Source: Nocardia wallacei
GTDB lineage: Bacteria; Actinomycetota; Actinomycetes; Mycobacteriales; Mycobacteriaceae
DNA: 64,000 nt
Assembly (NCBI RefSeq): GCF_014466955.1
Contig: NZ_AP023396.1
Location: 4,526,001-4,590,000, forward strand
Direction: 5' to 3'
Under the pieces are notes generated by a model, which ran no database searches, was not told where the DNA came from, and saw only the letters and a list, made by a program, of their open reading frames with translations. A program made the position numbers and the translations under genes. Positions 31,803 through 43,354 of this stretch are shown piece by piece. The first letter of the stretch is position 1, and every line of letters starts with the position of its first letter.

Positions 31803-32994
31803 GTGCCGCGTCCGGGAAGGTTCGTGCAGTAACTGCCGGGGTGTCGAGTTGATCGTGCCCACCGGCAGCACGATGCTGCCGGTGGAGGTGGTGCCCGGTG
31901 GCGCGGAAGCCGGATGTGTTCGTCAGAGCGGTGACCCCTCAGGAGGGTCGCAAGCTCGCCCAGGTCGCCCGCCGCAGTAAGCAGCCGGTGCGGATGCGGC
32001 GGGCGATCGTGGTGATGGCCTCGGCGCAGCATCAGCCGGTGCCGATGATCGCGAAGCTGATGCAGGTGTCGGAATCGTATGTGCGGCAAGTGATCCACGA
32101 CTTCAACGAGAAGGGTTTCGACGCGCTCGACCCAAAATGGAGCGCGGGCAGGCCGGCGAAGACCGATCAGGCGACACGTGATCGGATCTGTTCCATTGCC
32201 CGGTGCTGCCCGCGTGATCTGGGCTGGCCGTTCTCAGTGTGGAGTCTGTCGAAACTGGTAGAGGTGTTGCGGCACAACGATATCGCCGACATCAGCCGGG
32301 AAACGCTGCGCCAGATCCTCAAAGCCGGTGGGGTGTCGTGGCAGGCCACCAAGACCTGGAAGGCCAGCAATGACCCGGATTTCGTCGAGAAGATGAACCG
32401 GGTCCTGGACCTGTACGACAATCCTCCCGCCGACGGGCGCGTGGCCTGCATCGACGAGTTCGGGCCGCTGAATCTGCAACCCCGGCCCGGTCGCGGCTGG
32501 TTCGACCGGCGAACGCCGAGGCGGCTGCGGGCGACCTATCACCGCACCCAGGGTGTGCGGCACATGTTCGGCGCACTGGACCTGAGCACAGGACAGCTGT
32601 TCTACCGAATCCGCGACCGGAAACGCTGGACCGAGTTCCTGACCTTTCTCAAATCCCTGCGCCGCCGATGGCCGGGCCAGAGGTTGTATCTGATCGCGGA
32701 CAACTATTCGGTGCACAAGCGTCGCGAGGTTCGGCAATGGTGCGCTGCCAACGATGTGGAACTGGTGTTCGTGCCGACCTATTCGTCCTGGTTGAACCGC
32801 ATCGAGTGCGAGTTCTCCGCGCTGCGGTACTTCGCTCTCAACGGCACCGACCACCGCAGCCACGGCGAACAGGACGACGCGATCGGCACCTACATCCGCT
32901 GGCGCAACCAGCACGCCGAACCGATCCGCGACTTCGCCGTCGGATCGAAGATCCGGCACCCCGATTACCTACCGAAGGTTGCCTGACGGGGCAC
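31803..32994 (+). mobile_element. IS630-family insertion sequence, apparently intact
   Basis: Imperfect terminal inverted repeats (starting GTGCC, with matching GGCAC at the right end) are flanked by TA at 31801-31802 and 32995-32996, the target duplication of the IS630/Tc1 group. Length 1,192 bp with one full transposase gene. Confidence 0.8.
31898..32986 (+). CDS. IS630-family transposase
   Basis: 362 aa. The N-terminal HTH region (PVPMIAKLMQVSESYVRQVI) is followed by a DDE domain with D in VACIDEFGPL, D in YLIADNYSVHK and E in LNRIECEFSAL, the expected spacing. The frame is full-length, uninterrupted and inside matching ends, so it is probably still active or recently so. Catalyses cut-and-paste transposition into TA. 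Confidence 0.93.
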   Translation: MARKPDVFVRAVTPQEGRKLAQVARRSKQPVRMRRAIVVMASAQHQPVPMIAKLMQVSESYVRQVIHDFNEKGFDALDPKWSAGRPAKTDQATRDRICSIARCCPRDLGWPFSVWSLSKLVEVLRHNDIADISRETLRQILKAGGVSWQATKTWKASNDPDFVEKMNRVLDLYDNPPADGRVACIDEFGPLNLQPRPGRGWFDRRTPRRLRATYHRTQGVRHMFGALDLSTGQLFYRIRDRKRWTEFLTFLKSLRRRWPGQRLYLIADNYSVHKRREVRQWCAANDVELVFVPTYSSWLNRIECEFSALRYFALNGTDHRSHGEQDDAIGTYIRWRNQHAEPIRDFAVGSKIRHPDYLPKVA

Positions 32995-33101
32995 TAGCAC
33001 TGAATCACGTGATGGTTTCGGAACGGCACCTTCTCTTCGCTGGACCGACCGGGCAGATACCCACGTAATCCTCGCCGTGCCGGAGTTGGAGCCGCAACCC
33101 G

Positions 33102-33815
33102 CTATATGCCTCGCGTTTGAAATTGTCTGCCTATGGTCCCTTGTTCTTTTTCGTCCTCGGATGGAGGCATATCTGACGGCCCGTTCGATCGAGTTCCGGC
33201 ACGGGATTCCAAACCTAGTCCGGATCCGATCTCGCCGCCGACGTCGTCGGAGTAATCGTACGTGATGGGACCCGTCCGCTGGAGGCTGAGCACTGATTGC
33301 GCTGTATCGATCGATCGCTCCTGAGCGCTCTGTATGCAGGCTTGTACATCGCCGATCGCCGAAGAAATCCGCCCGAGAAGATAGGTTTCCTGCGCCGAGG
33401 TCAGGGTAGGTCGAGAACCGGAGGATGAAGCCACGCCAACTGGCCGCATCGAAGTCAACTCGTTGGATAGTTCGATAGCGGCCGAATTAATTTCAGAAAT
33501 TGCACTCGAGTTCGAGCCGGCGATATCACCAACCGTCGCCGACACTGTTACGTCGTCCGACCCGATCTGCCGCGATCGCATAAAAAATTCAGCGGACGCA
33601 GAGTTATGCGAATCAACTGACAAGGATCTATTTGCGCGATCGATAACCTGAACTGCGGCTTCAGCGCCTTGACTACTCGGCGACGTCGCTGCAGCCGGCC
33701 TACCTAGGATATCCAGTGATCGGTTGATGGTTCGGGTGGCATTGTGGACGGCGTGCTGCAATCTGCTCGATGCGCCCTGCGGGCACGGCACACTGCCGTT
33801 GTACACCGTTTCCAT
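33102..33815 (-). CDS. Hypothetical Ser-rich protein
   Basis: 237 aa from ATG 33815 (ATG 33818 is adjacent). Rich in Ser/Ala with helical stretches (SAISEINSAAIELSNELTSM, TYLLGRISSAIGDVQACIQS) and an acidic hydrophilic tail. No signal peptide or membrane segment. It could be an elongated helical protein of the WXG100/ESX-substrate sort, but there is no diagnostic motif. Starts about 80 bp before a second doubtful minus-strand frame. Confidence 0.5.
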   Translation of the reverse strand: METVYNGSVPCPQGASSRLQHAVHNATRTINRSLDILGRPAAATSPSSQGAEAAVQVIDRANRSLSVDSHNSASAEFFMRSRQIGSDDVTVSATVGDIAGSNSSAISEINSAAIELSNELTSMRPVGVASSSGSRPTLTSAQETYLLGRISSAIGDVQACIQSAQERSIDTAQSVLSLQRTGPITYDYSDDVGGEIGSGLGLESRAGTRSNGPSDMPPSEDEKEQGTIGRQFQTRGI

Positions 33816-33897
33816 CAACCCACTCTGCTTTCTGAAGCGAATTCAGAATCACGCTGTTCATCTGCGGTGTGAGCGGCTCCGAGGTGTAAAATCCTGA

Positions 33898-34377
33898 TCA
33901 TCGAATATTCCCAAGATTCGCCGGCTGAGCTGGGCAACGCGCAGGCGGATTGAATAGGACGCCCCACCAGCGACTCGGATAGTCTAGCTCCCCGGCGGGG
34001 ATGCCGAATCCGTGAAATGACCGGTAATGGTCGGTATGTCCGACCGTGCGGGCCCACGTTGATTCGAAGACCTTCGCGCCGACGCGCGAATCGGTAACGG
34101 ACCTCCGAGGATCTGCACGACGAGACCTCGAGATTGCGTCTTGCGTTGTTGTGATATAGCCCCGCCGCGTCGGCAAGGCGGCGGCAACACCCCGGCAGAC
34201 TGCGCACCGCCGATTCAGAGGGGTGACCAAGGCTGGTGGAGGAAGACTTGACAGGGCCGGTCGACGGATGACCAGATCCCGAATCCTCGGCATGTCTTCG
34301 AGAGCGAGATGATCAACACCCGACTGGGTTTGACCTGGCAATTCGAGTGCGCTTCCTGAGGCATCACTCAATCTCAA
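33898..34377 (-). CDS. Possible hypothetical protein (doubtful)
   Basis: 159 codons. The second half is protein-like (KVFESTWARTVGHTDHYRSF, then YPSRWWGVLFNPPA); the first half is less convincing. No RBS is obvious. It may be a remnant or the 3' part of a gene whose start is lost. Confidence 0.3.
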   Translation of the reverse strand: MRLSDASGSALELPGQTQSGVDHLALEDMPRIRDLVIRRPALSSLPPPALVTPLNRRCAVCRGVAAALPTRRGYITTTQDAISRSRRADPRRSVTDSRVGAKVFESTWARTVGHTDHYRSFHGFGIPAGELDYPSRWWGVLFNPPARCPAQPANLGNIR

Positions 34378-34405
34378 CGGGGGCGGTCAGGCGCTTTCGG
34401 CCCTA

Positions 34406-34789
34406 TTGAAGGAAGCGCGGGCCGAGCCAGCGGCTAGCGTAATTCGGCCATCAGTGGCGCCAAGGAAGCGAGCGAGGCGGCTGTCGGATCTGGAGAAGGC
34501 GGAGCTGGCACGGGGATTACGTACGCGGGATGTCGGTGTACGAGTTGGCCGAAAGTACTCGATCCGGCGACAGACGGTGAGCGAGCATCTGCACCGGATG
34601 GGCGTGACGATGCGGCACCAAGGACTAAACGATGAGCAAGTCGACCGGGCGGTCGAGCTGTACGTGGAGGAGCGACTGACGCTCAAGCAGGTTGGAGCGA
34701 AGCTGAGGGCATATGCGGGCACGGTGCGGTTAGCGTTGCTGCGACGTGGAGTGAAGATGCGGGAGCCAGTGGCAAAGCCACGGCGATGA
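34406..34789 (+). CDS. Tandem helix-turn-helix protein with two compensating frameshifts
   Basis: 127 aa as read. The second half is a clean resolvase/homeodomain-like HTH (GLNDEQVDRAVELYVEERLT, then QVGAKLRAYAGTVRLALLRR). The first half starts as the same repeat (ARRLSDLEKAELARG). Then about 17 residues are out of frame: the alternative frame gives DYVRGMSVYELAE before normal KYSIRRQTVSEHLHRMG resumes. An inserted G near 34511 and a lost A near 34549 explain this. Family members accompany mobile or phage-like DNA. With the shifted segment the first HTH is probably not functional. Confidence 0.65.
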   Translation: MKEARAEPAASVIRPSVAPRKRARRLSDLEKAELARGLRTRDVGVRVGRKYSIRRQTVSEHLHRMGVTMRHQGLNDEQVDRAVELYVEERLTLKQVGAKLRAYAGTVRLALLRRGVKMREPVAKPRR

Positions 34790-34790
34790 A

Positions 34791-35132
34791 CTAAAACAGT
34801 TGCCCGGAGGCGCGCAGCCCCTGACCTGTAGTCAGATCCACGACATCTAGAGGCACCTCGTCGGCCACAAGACTCTGAAAGACCGCCTCGAGACCGGGCA
34901 CCCGCGCCTCTGGTCCGGTACAGAAGAACCCGACGATACGATCTGTGTCGGCATCTGCGACGGCCATGTACCCGTCGTCCGCACTCGGCAGCTCCTCGGT
35001 AGCGGTCAGGTTGTAAATCTGCCACGGGCCACCGTACTTCCAGCTAACGACCTGATGGGCGTCGCTTTTGGATAACGGACGCAGGACAAGGCGATCGGGC
35101 CATCCATTCTTCACCCTGTGATGGTCTCCCAT
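34791..35132 (-). pseudogene. Truncated GNAT N-acetyltransferase
   Basis: The N-terminal half reads LVLRPLSKSDAHQVVSWKYG, then PWQIYNL and MAVADADTDRIVGFFCTG, like RimJ/RimL-type acetyltransferases. The acetyl-CoA loop is lost: after VPLDVVDL the sequence jumps to TTGQGLRASGQLF and stops, about 114 aa against ~170 for the family. Probably an internal deletion. Convergent with the HTH gene, 1 bp apart. Confidence 0.6.
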
Positions 35133-35289
35133 GCACCTGCCGTGGCTCAAAGCGATTTTCGTACCGAGCCTGTTCATTCACCTCCGTCATGGTCCCGGCC
35201 CCGAGACCGGCATGCAGAATCGCCGCTCGCCGACTGTCCCCGAGCACGACATCGGACGTACTCGCCTGGTGCCCTGCCGTGGAACCGAT

Positions 35290-35307
35290 GGCCCTGCGGT
35301 GAGGGCC
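35290..35307. promoter_or_regulatory. Inverted repeat upstream of the P-type ATPase gene
   Basis: GGCCCT, six bases, AGGGCC, about 190 bp before the ATPase start. Spacing resembles a dyad operator, but it does not match the DosR box consensus (GGGACTTNNGTCCC type). Function unproven. Confidence 0.3.
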
Positions 35308-35495
35308 GTCCGGCTCTACCCGGCGGTAATCGAAGCATGGACTCTGGGAACAGCGCGGCGACCTGCGGAGCGACCGTGCTCAGCGTGAGTGGGTACCGCG
35401 GTCCCGGAATGGATTGGGCATTTGTGGCCGCGGATGGTGTGGCGGACGCGAAACCCGCAGAGATCTCTGGTCCTGATGCGCAGCGAGGTGATGTG

Positions 35496-38219
<2,724 letters not shown>

Positions 38220-38314
38220 CCGCGCCGAAGGGGCCGATATCCAGGGCGATGTCATGACCGTTGAACAGGTCCGCGACCACGAGTTGGTGCGGGGCATCGG
38301 CGCGCCGGGACCGG

Positions 38315-38890
38315 TTACCGGTGACCGTGGGCATACTGGTGCCATTCGGCGTCCAGAAGCCGGGTGTGTTGCCACCGCAACACCCGTGATAGCACTCCAC
38401 AGACCAGCCCGCTAGTCACGACAGTGCCGATCAGGACGGCGATTCCGGTGCCGATGCCGGTGAGCGCGGCAGAGCGCGACGAGGCCGGTGGTGTCGTCGG
38501 TGAGTGGTCGGGCCCGATCCAGACCGTCACGAGGTCGCCGCGAGTCGCGGTGTCCGGCACCGGGGCAGTGCTGGACCCGGTGCGGCCGTCGTGGTCCCAG
38601 CGGAGGCGAGCACGCAGGCCGCCGCCTTCGGCGGGGGCCGGATCAGCGGTCACGGTAGCGGCGACAGGGGTCTTCGCCGCAGCATCGACACGGATACGCT
38701 CGGCGGAATCGGTGTAGGTGATCGTGCCGGCCGCGCCCGCGATCGGCACCGCCACCAGGCACGCCACCACCGCGAGCACGCGGACGACAGCCAAAACGCG
38801 ATCCGAGGGCCGCATCAGCGGATTCGGGCTCCACGGCGCGGTCCGCCAGCAACGCACAACGATCGAGGGATACCCGGACACCTCGATCAC
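38315..38890 (-). CDS. Rv1733c-like membrane protein
   Basis: 191 aa from GTG 38890. Two membrane segments, near residues 33-57 (RVLAVVACLVAVPIAGAAG) and near 145-170 (GIGTGIAVLIGTVVTSGLV), flank an exported ~90-residue loop rich in Ala/Asp/Thr (AATVTADPAPAEG, VPDTATRGDLVTVWIG). The N-terminal NPLMRPSDR motif before the first helix is typical of the mycobacterial Rv1733c family. Function of the family is unclear; Rv1733c is a dormancy-regulon antigen in M. tuberculosis. Convergent with the ATPase gene, 95 bp apart. Universal stress genes, often nearby in relatives, are not seen. Confidence 0.8.
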   Translation of the reverse strand: MIEVSGYPSIVVRCWRTAPWSPNPLMRPSDRVLAVVRVLAVVACLVAVPIAGAAGTITYTDSAERIRVDAAAKTPVAATVTADPAPAEGGGLRARLRWDHDGRTGSSTAPVPDTATRGDLVTVWIGPDHSPTTPPASSRSAALTGIGTGIAVLIGTVVTSGLVCGVLSRVLRWQHTRLLDAEWHQYAHGHR

Positions 38891-39696
38891 CTCTCTCGAG
38901 CGCGAAGTCTCTCCGGCGTTCGTCGCCGCGGCTGCCGGCCACTCCGGTGAGGCACGGCGATGACAGTGTGCCTACTGTGCCGTTCACGATACCGCCGACG
39001 ACCGCGATCTCACGTCGCATCGCCGTAGCGCGGCGTCGGTCACCGCCGCGGCCCGGCTCGTGGCAGTCTCGGTGTCGACCCGCACACGGTTTCGCCGCGC
39101 TGACGCAGGGGCTGGTTGACGACGGCAAGATGAAGACGACGCGATCCCGGTCGCGATCGAAACCTCCACGCGGGCTGATGTCGCCAGTCTGCGCGCGTCC
39201 TGTGCTAAGCACCGCCGTTGAAGGCAACCATGAGTCCCTGTGCTCCCCCAGCGCCGCGCCGACGGCTCATAGCCCTGGTCCGGCAGACGCGGGATCGCGA
39301 TCGCCGCGGGGCGAGTCCACTCGGATTCACTGACGAGGCACCAGAGTTCGGAATGGCCGGAACCTACGTGCCGCGCCTGGACATGGTGCACGGCCTCGAC
39401 CAAGCCGCCGAAGCGCTCCCCATCCAGAGTCGTCATCCGAACTCGAGCTGCGTGCCGGGTCGATACTGCGCGACGCGTGGCTGGCCGAGACCTGCCGGGT
39501 CGGAGTCTCTTTGGTGGCTCGCAGTTGCTCAGTGATGTCGACGAGCGTGTAATCGTGGAGGTCGATCCGGTGCGGTGGAAATTCTTACGAGCGGCTGCTC
39601 GCATTTAGCAACCCGACACAGAGTTCTGAGATAGCGTGCTTCACACAGCCACTAGGAACAATATCGAAGCCTCAACAAACGGAGCGGACAGAAATA
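38891..39696. other. Interval without a supported gene
   Basis: About 800 bp. Open frames on both strands are Arg/Ser-rich and antisense to each other. Short stretches such as DYTLVDITEQLRATKE (minus strand, near 39550) look like fragments of a protein but do not extend. Likely decayed coding DNA. Confidence 0.45.
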
Positions 39697-40299
39697 ATGT
39701 CTCAAATATTCTTGACCATGGCCATGTCGCTAGACGGGTTCATTACCGGGCCGGATGACAACGCCGATAACCCTGCGGGCACCAATGGGATGCGGCTTAT
39801 GGACTGGCTCGACGGCGGCGCAACGCCCGGCGCAGAAGGGCCCGAGGCATTCAGGCCCAAGCACCCGCACAGCCAGCGCGTGTTCGACGAGGCCATGGCC
39901 ACCGGCGCAGTGATTGCAGGGAGGCGGACAAGCGAATTCGCTGGATACTGGGGCGGGGATCACCACAAGGGTGTGCCGATCTTCGTGCCGACGCACCAGC
40001 CGCCGGAGCAGAACCCCTACGACCGGGTGCGATTTATCACCGATGGCATCGTTTCATGTGTGGAACAGGCCAAGCAGGCCGCCGGGGATCGGGACGTAAT
40101 GATGCATGGCGCCTACACCGGCCAGCAGGCACTGAAAGCCGGTGTACTGGACTTGATCGACATCCAACTACGGCCTGTCCTGCTCGGCCAAGGTCGGCGG
40201 CTTTTCGATGGGCTTCCACCCGAGCACACCGAACTGGATCTCGTGCGCATCCTAGAAGATCCTGGCGTCCTGCATCTGCGCTACGTTGTCCGCAAATAG
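39697..40299 (+). CDS. Dihydrofolate reductase family protein (RibD C-terminal-like)
   Basis: 200 aa. The N-terminal MSQIFLTMAMSLDGFITGPD is the usual start of the YyaP/YwjB-type DHFR-like family. GAVIAGRRTSEFAGYWGG and the C-terminal LDLIDIQLRPVLLGQGRRLF are the matching NADPH-fold blocks. Length is normal. Members are probably NAD(P)H-dependent reductases of unknown substrate; they rarely replace folate DHFR. Stand-alone gene with its own upstream region. Confidence 0.88.
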   Translation: MSQIFLTMAMSLDGFITGPDDNADNPAGTNGMRLMDWLDGGATPGAEGPEAFRPKHPHSQRVFDEAMATGAVIAGRRTSEFAGYWGGDHHKGVPIFVPTHQPPEQNPYDRVRFITDGIVSCVEQAKQAAGDRDVMMHGAYTGQQALKAGVLDLIDIQLRPVLLGQGRRLFDGLPPEHTELDLVRILEDPGVLHLRYVVRK

Positions 40300-40434
40300 C
40301 CTCGCTCCTGGCGGCGCAAGAAGACAGCCAACGCAACGTCGCAGGATCCGCACGATCCAAACGCGTCTTGATCTACACAGCGCCCTAGACGTGCTTATCA
40401 AACGCCTGTTCGCCGGACACGATCACGGAGCGCG

Positions 40435-40710
40435 CTATCCGTAGTACCAGAATCCCTTACGACAGGCGTACGACTCCGGTGGTGCAGTGCACCCCTGGTC
40501 CGGCCAATTGATGGCCTGCGTCCTGTTTCCCTCGCGTGCCAGCGTGGTTTTGGATTGCTGGCACCACTGATAGCTGCGCCCGCCACACTCGAACCATTTC
40601 CAGTTTTCGGCGGAGGCGGTCGGGCACAGGATGACAAGTGCGGCGAGCGAGACTACGAGCGTCTCGCCACTCGCCAGCAGGGTTACGGCAGCTCGCTTCG
40701 GTATTTTCAC
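40435..40710 (-). CDS. Small secreted Cys-containing protein
   Basis: 91 aa from GTG 40710, chosen because GGAAGGGA lies ~6 nt upstream. A signal peptide is clear: basic KIPKR, hydrophobic VVSLAALVILC, then small residues before AENWKW, the likely cleavage site. The mature part (~50 aa) has four cysteines in a compact pattern (CGG, WCQQSK, GCTAPP, ACRKG) and many Trp/Tyr. No known family. Divergent from the terpenoid cassette beginning at 40980; any link is only positional. Confidence 0.7.
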   Translation of the reverse strand: MKIPKRAAVTLLASGETLVVSLAALVILCPTASAENWKWFECGGRSYQWCQQSKTTLAREGNRTQAINWPDQGCTAPPESYACRKGFWYYG

Positions 40711-40979
40711 AGCATTTCCCTTCCACCGGAAAGGGCTCAGCATAATTCTCGCCCAGGGTACGCAAACCGGTGGAATCGCCAGTCTGGCGGCGGCGCGGTG
40801 GTGGGCGCCGACCGCGACAATACCTTTCCGCATCGGTGCGGTGGCGGTGCCAACGCCCGCACGTATCACTGGCGATTTCGCCGATATGGGCCATGCGTGG
40901 ACAGTGATAGTTTCCGAGTGCTCCTGCCCTGTACATGAGGCACGGAATATGCAGGTAGCGGAAATGAGATGTACGGGTA

Positions 40980-42212
40980 ATGTCGTTGTGGGATACCGAT
41001 CCGCTCCGCGCCATCGAGCAGGCCATCGCCCATGACGGTCACGTCTTCACCGTGCACCGTCCCGGAAAACCGCCGCGGGTGCACGTCAGCAGCCCGCTGT
41101 GCCTGCGGGAAGTGTTTCTCGAACATGACGGCGAGCTGCGGGCGTGTGGGTCGCGACTGCTCGCGCCCTTGGTGGGCGAACAGTCGCTCGGGTCGTTGAA
41201 TGGCCTGCGGCACAAAAACGTGCGTAGAACCCTCGCCCCGAGCCTGCGCGGTGCCGCGCTGCGTCGGCACCGCGACGACATCAGCGCCATTGCGGGCGAA
41301 GAAATCCGGCGCGTCGCGCCGGGGACCGCGCTGGCCCTGTCGGCGATCGCATCGGCGATCACCACGCGAGTGCTGCTCCTCTATTGCTTCGGCGCGCTAC
41401 CCGACGACCGGGCCGCGGAACTGTCGGCAGCGTTCGACGACGCCTTCGGCGCCCTGCACGTGAAGTCGACAGACCCGCATCGATTCGGTGTCGCCCGCCG
41501 CAGGCTGGACGCCGCGGTGGCCGCGGAGATCGGTCACGCAGCACATTCCGTCGACGGCGAGGACTGCGCACTCGGCCGGTTATTGAACGCGAAGGATATA
41601 GCGGGCAGCGAATCGTGCCATCGCGTCGTGCGTGACCAGCTGGTCACTCTGCTGGTCGCCGGTCGGGAATCCACACCCAACGTGATCGTGCATGCGGTAC
41701 ACCAGGCCTACAGGACCCCCGCAGTGCGACGGGCGCTGACCGACGAATTGACTGGCAGCGCGGCCGATATCGAATCCCTCCGCTACCTGGACGCGTTCCA
41801 CAACGAGGTCTTACGTGTCGCGTCCGTGGTCCCGACCGGCATCACACGACGATGCGTCGGCAACTTCGTTTCACAGGGACACGAATTCCTCAGCGGTGTG
41901 GAGGTCGTGCCCGGTATCCACGGTGTGCACCGCAGAGCGGACCTCTACCCGAATCCTGAACGATTCGATCCCGACAGGTTTCTGCGGCGGAAATTCTCTG
42001 CCACCGAATTCCTGCCGTATGGGCTCGGCGCTCGCCGATGTCTCGGTGCCGCCCTGGCCACTCTGGAAATCAAGAGCGTCCTGGCAGCAATCCTCACCGA
42101 CCCGACTGTCGAAGTACGTATCAACCGCCACGACCGAACGGCGCCACAGCAACCCGGGCCGGTCGTCGCAGCGCCCGGCGGCATCGAACTCGCCAGAACG
42201 AGTCAGCGATGA
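40980..42212 (+). CDS. Cytochrome P450 of the first terpenoid cassette
   Basis: 410 aa. The heme loop is FLPYGLGARRCLGAAL with axial C354. The I-helix is LVTLLVAGRESTPNVIV, with E-S-T instead of the usual (D/E)TT, and the ExxR motif is HNEVLRVA. Length is a little short of typical bacterial P450s but all main blocks are present. Its last bases form ATGA with the start of the class I synthase, so it is translationally coupled. Likely oxidises the terpene made by the next two genes, using electrons from ferredoxin partners encoded elsewhere. Confidence 0.92.
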   Translation: MSLWDTDPLRAIEQAIAHDGHVFTVHRPGKPPRVHVSSPLCLREVFLEHDGELRACGSRLLAPLVGEQSLGSLNGLRHKNVRRTLAPSLRGAALRRHRDDISAIAGEEIRRVAPGTALALSAIASAITTRVLLLYCFGALPDDRAAELSAAFDDAFGALHVKSTDPHRFGVARRRLDAAVAAEIGHAAHSVDGEDCALGRLLNAKDIAGSESCHRVVRDQLVTLLVAGRESTPNVIVHAVHQAYRTPAVRRALTDELTGSAADIESLRYLDAFHNEVLRVASVVPTGITRRCVGNFVSQGHEFLSGVEVVPGIHGVHRRADLYPNPERFDPDRFLRRKFSATEFLPYGLGARRCLGAALATLEIKSVLAAILTDPTVEVRINRHDRTAPQQPGPVVAAPGGIELARTSQR

Positions 42213-43354
42213 TCGCCGTCGATTGGGCGCGCCTTATCGCCACCGAGTTTCCCAGTGCCGACGACTACGCTTCGCCGACCCAGCACGCCCGCTTCGACCT
42301 TTACACCCGGGTCCTCGCGGATACCGGTGCCTGGAGCGCCCGTTACGAGCTCGAAACGCTGTGGCCCGCTCCGACATTGTCGTTCCACGCGTATCTCGAC
42401 GCGAGTTCTTACCATGCCGCGTGCCGCACGCTGGATCCGCGCCACCAGGTGCACGCCGCAGTGCTCTCCCGGTACATCATGTGGCTCTCGGCCGTCGATG
42501 TCTTCTTCGACGACATCCTGTTATCCCGGCTGTTGGCCTCGGGCTGGTCACAGGAACAGCAAGAGGCATACCTGCACGCGGTGTTGTGGGAAATCGCTGC
42601 GCCACTGCGGGAGCATTACGACGGCTCGACGGCACAGATCAGCAGGCTACTCGATGTGCGTCCGCCGACCGGCATCCGGGCCATCGCCGACGACCGGCGG
42701 CAGCTTCGACGGCTGGTCCTGTGCTTGGACGATCTCTTGCGCGGATTACCTTCCGAGACAACCGATTCCGGGCGACTACTACTGGTCACAGAGCTGGCGA
42801 ACGCGTTGGGCGCGCAGCGCGGAGAACTCGAGTTCGCACTCGCGTTCGCCCGCACGGGCACTATGCCGGACCTGGACAGTTACCTGGCCTTGAGTTGGAA
42901 CTACATTCGAACGCTGCTGGCACCGTCGTTCGCGGTGATCCCCGGCATCGACGAGGCCGGCTCATTCACGGCGTGGCTACCGGCCGCTACCGCGTGCGGC
43001 CGGGCAGCACGAATCGCCAACGACAATGGGACATTCATTCGCGAACAGGAGGAGGGCAAGCCCAGTTCCATGACCATCACGCTGGCCTCGCTGGGTTATC
43101 CCGTCAACGTGCGCTACACCCGCGACAGCCCGGCATTCCAGCATGCCCTGCAGGTGCAGCGCGAACTTCTCGACCGAGAAATCACCGCCTTTCTCCACAC
43201 CCTGGACCACACGCGGCCACTCACATCCCCGCCGGTGCAGCAGAGCTATTTCATGCTCGTTGTGTCAGGTTTCTACCTCGCCGCGTACGAACATGGCGAC
43301 TTCGACCTCGGCACCGATCGCGACGCGGACGCCCCGGAAGGTCTGGTCTCATGA
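42209..43354 (+). CDS. Class I terpene synthase-like protein
   Basis: 381 aa from ATG 42209, overlapping the P450 stop. The Asp-rich metal site is DVFFDDIL (D97, D101, D102) and the second metal site NDNGTFIREQEEG (N271, T275, E279) fits the NSE/DTE pattern. It is all-helical in character and lacks class II motifs. Catalyses ionisation of a prenyl diphosphate; paired with the class II-type cyclase it probably acts on a cyclised C20 diphosphate. Coupled to both neighbours by ATGA overlaps, which supports a single pathway. The product cannot be predicted from sequence. Confidence 0.85.
   Translation: MIAVDWARLIATEFPSADDYASPTQHARFDLYTRVLADTGAWSARYELETLWPAPTLSFHAYLDASSYHAACRTLDPRHQVHAAVLSRYIMWLSAVDVFFDDILLSRLLASGWSQEQQEAYLHAVLWEIAAPLREHYDGSTAQISRLLDVRPPTGIRAIADDRRQLRRLVLCLDDLLRGLPSETTDSGRLLLVTELANALGAQRGELEFALAFARTGTMPDLDSYLALSWNYIRTLLAPSFAVIPGIDEAGSFTAWLPAATACGRAARIANDNGTFIREQEEGKPSSMTITLASLGYPVNVRYTRDSPAFQHALQVQRELLDREITAFLHTLDHTRPLTSPPVQQSYFMLVVSGFYLAAYEHGDFDLGTDRDADAPEGLVS

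Noticed and set aside
35290..35307. DosR box upstream of the CtpF-like gene
   Set aside because: The palindrome GGCCCT/AGGGCC has the wrong core and spacing for a DosR site.
38984..39604. Minus-strand open frame of about 206 codons
   Set aside because: Composition is Arg/Ser/Ala-rich with no family motif, and equally long frames exist on the other strand.
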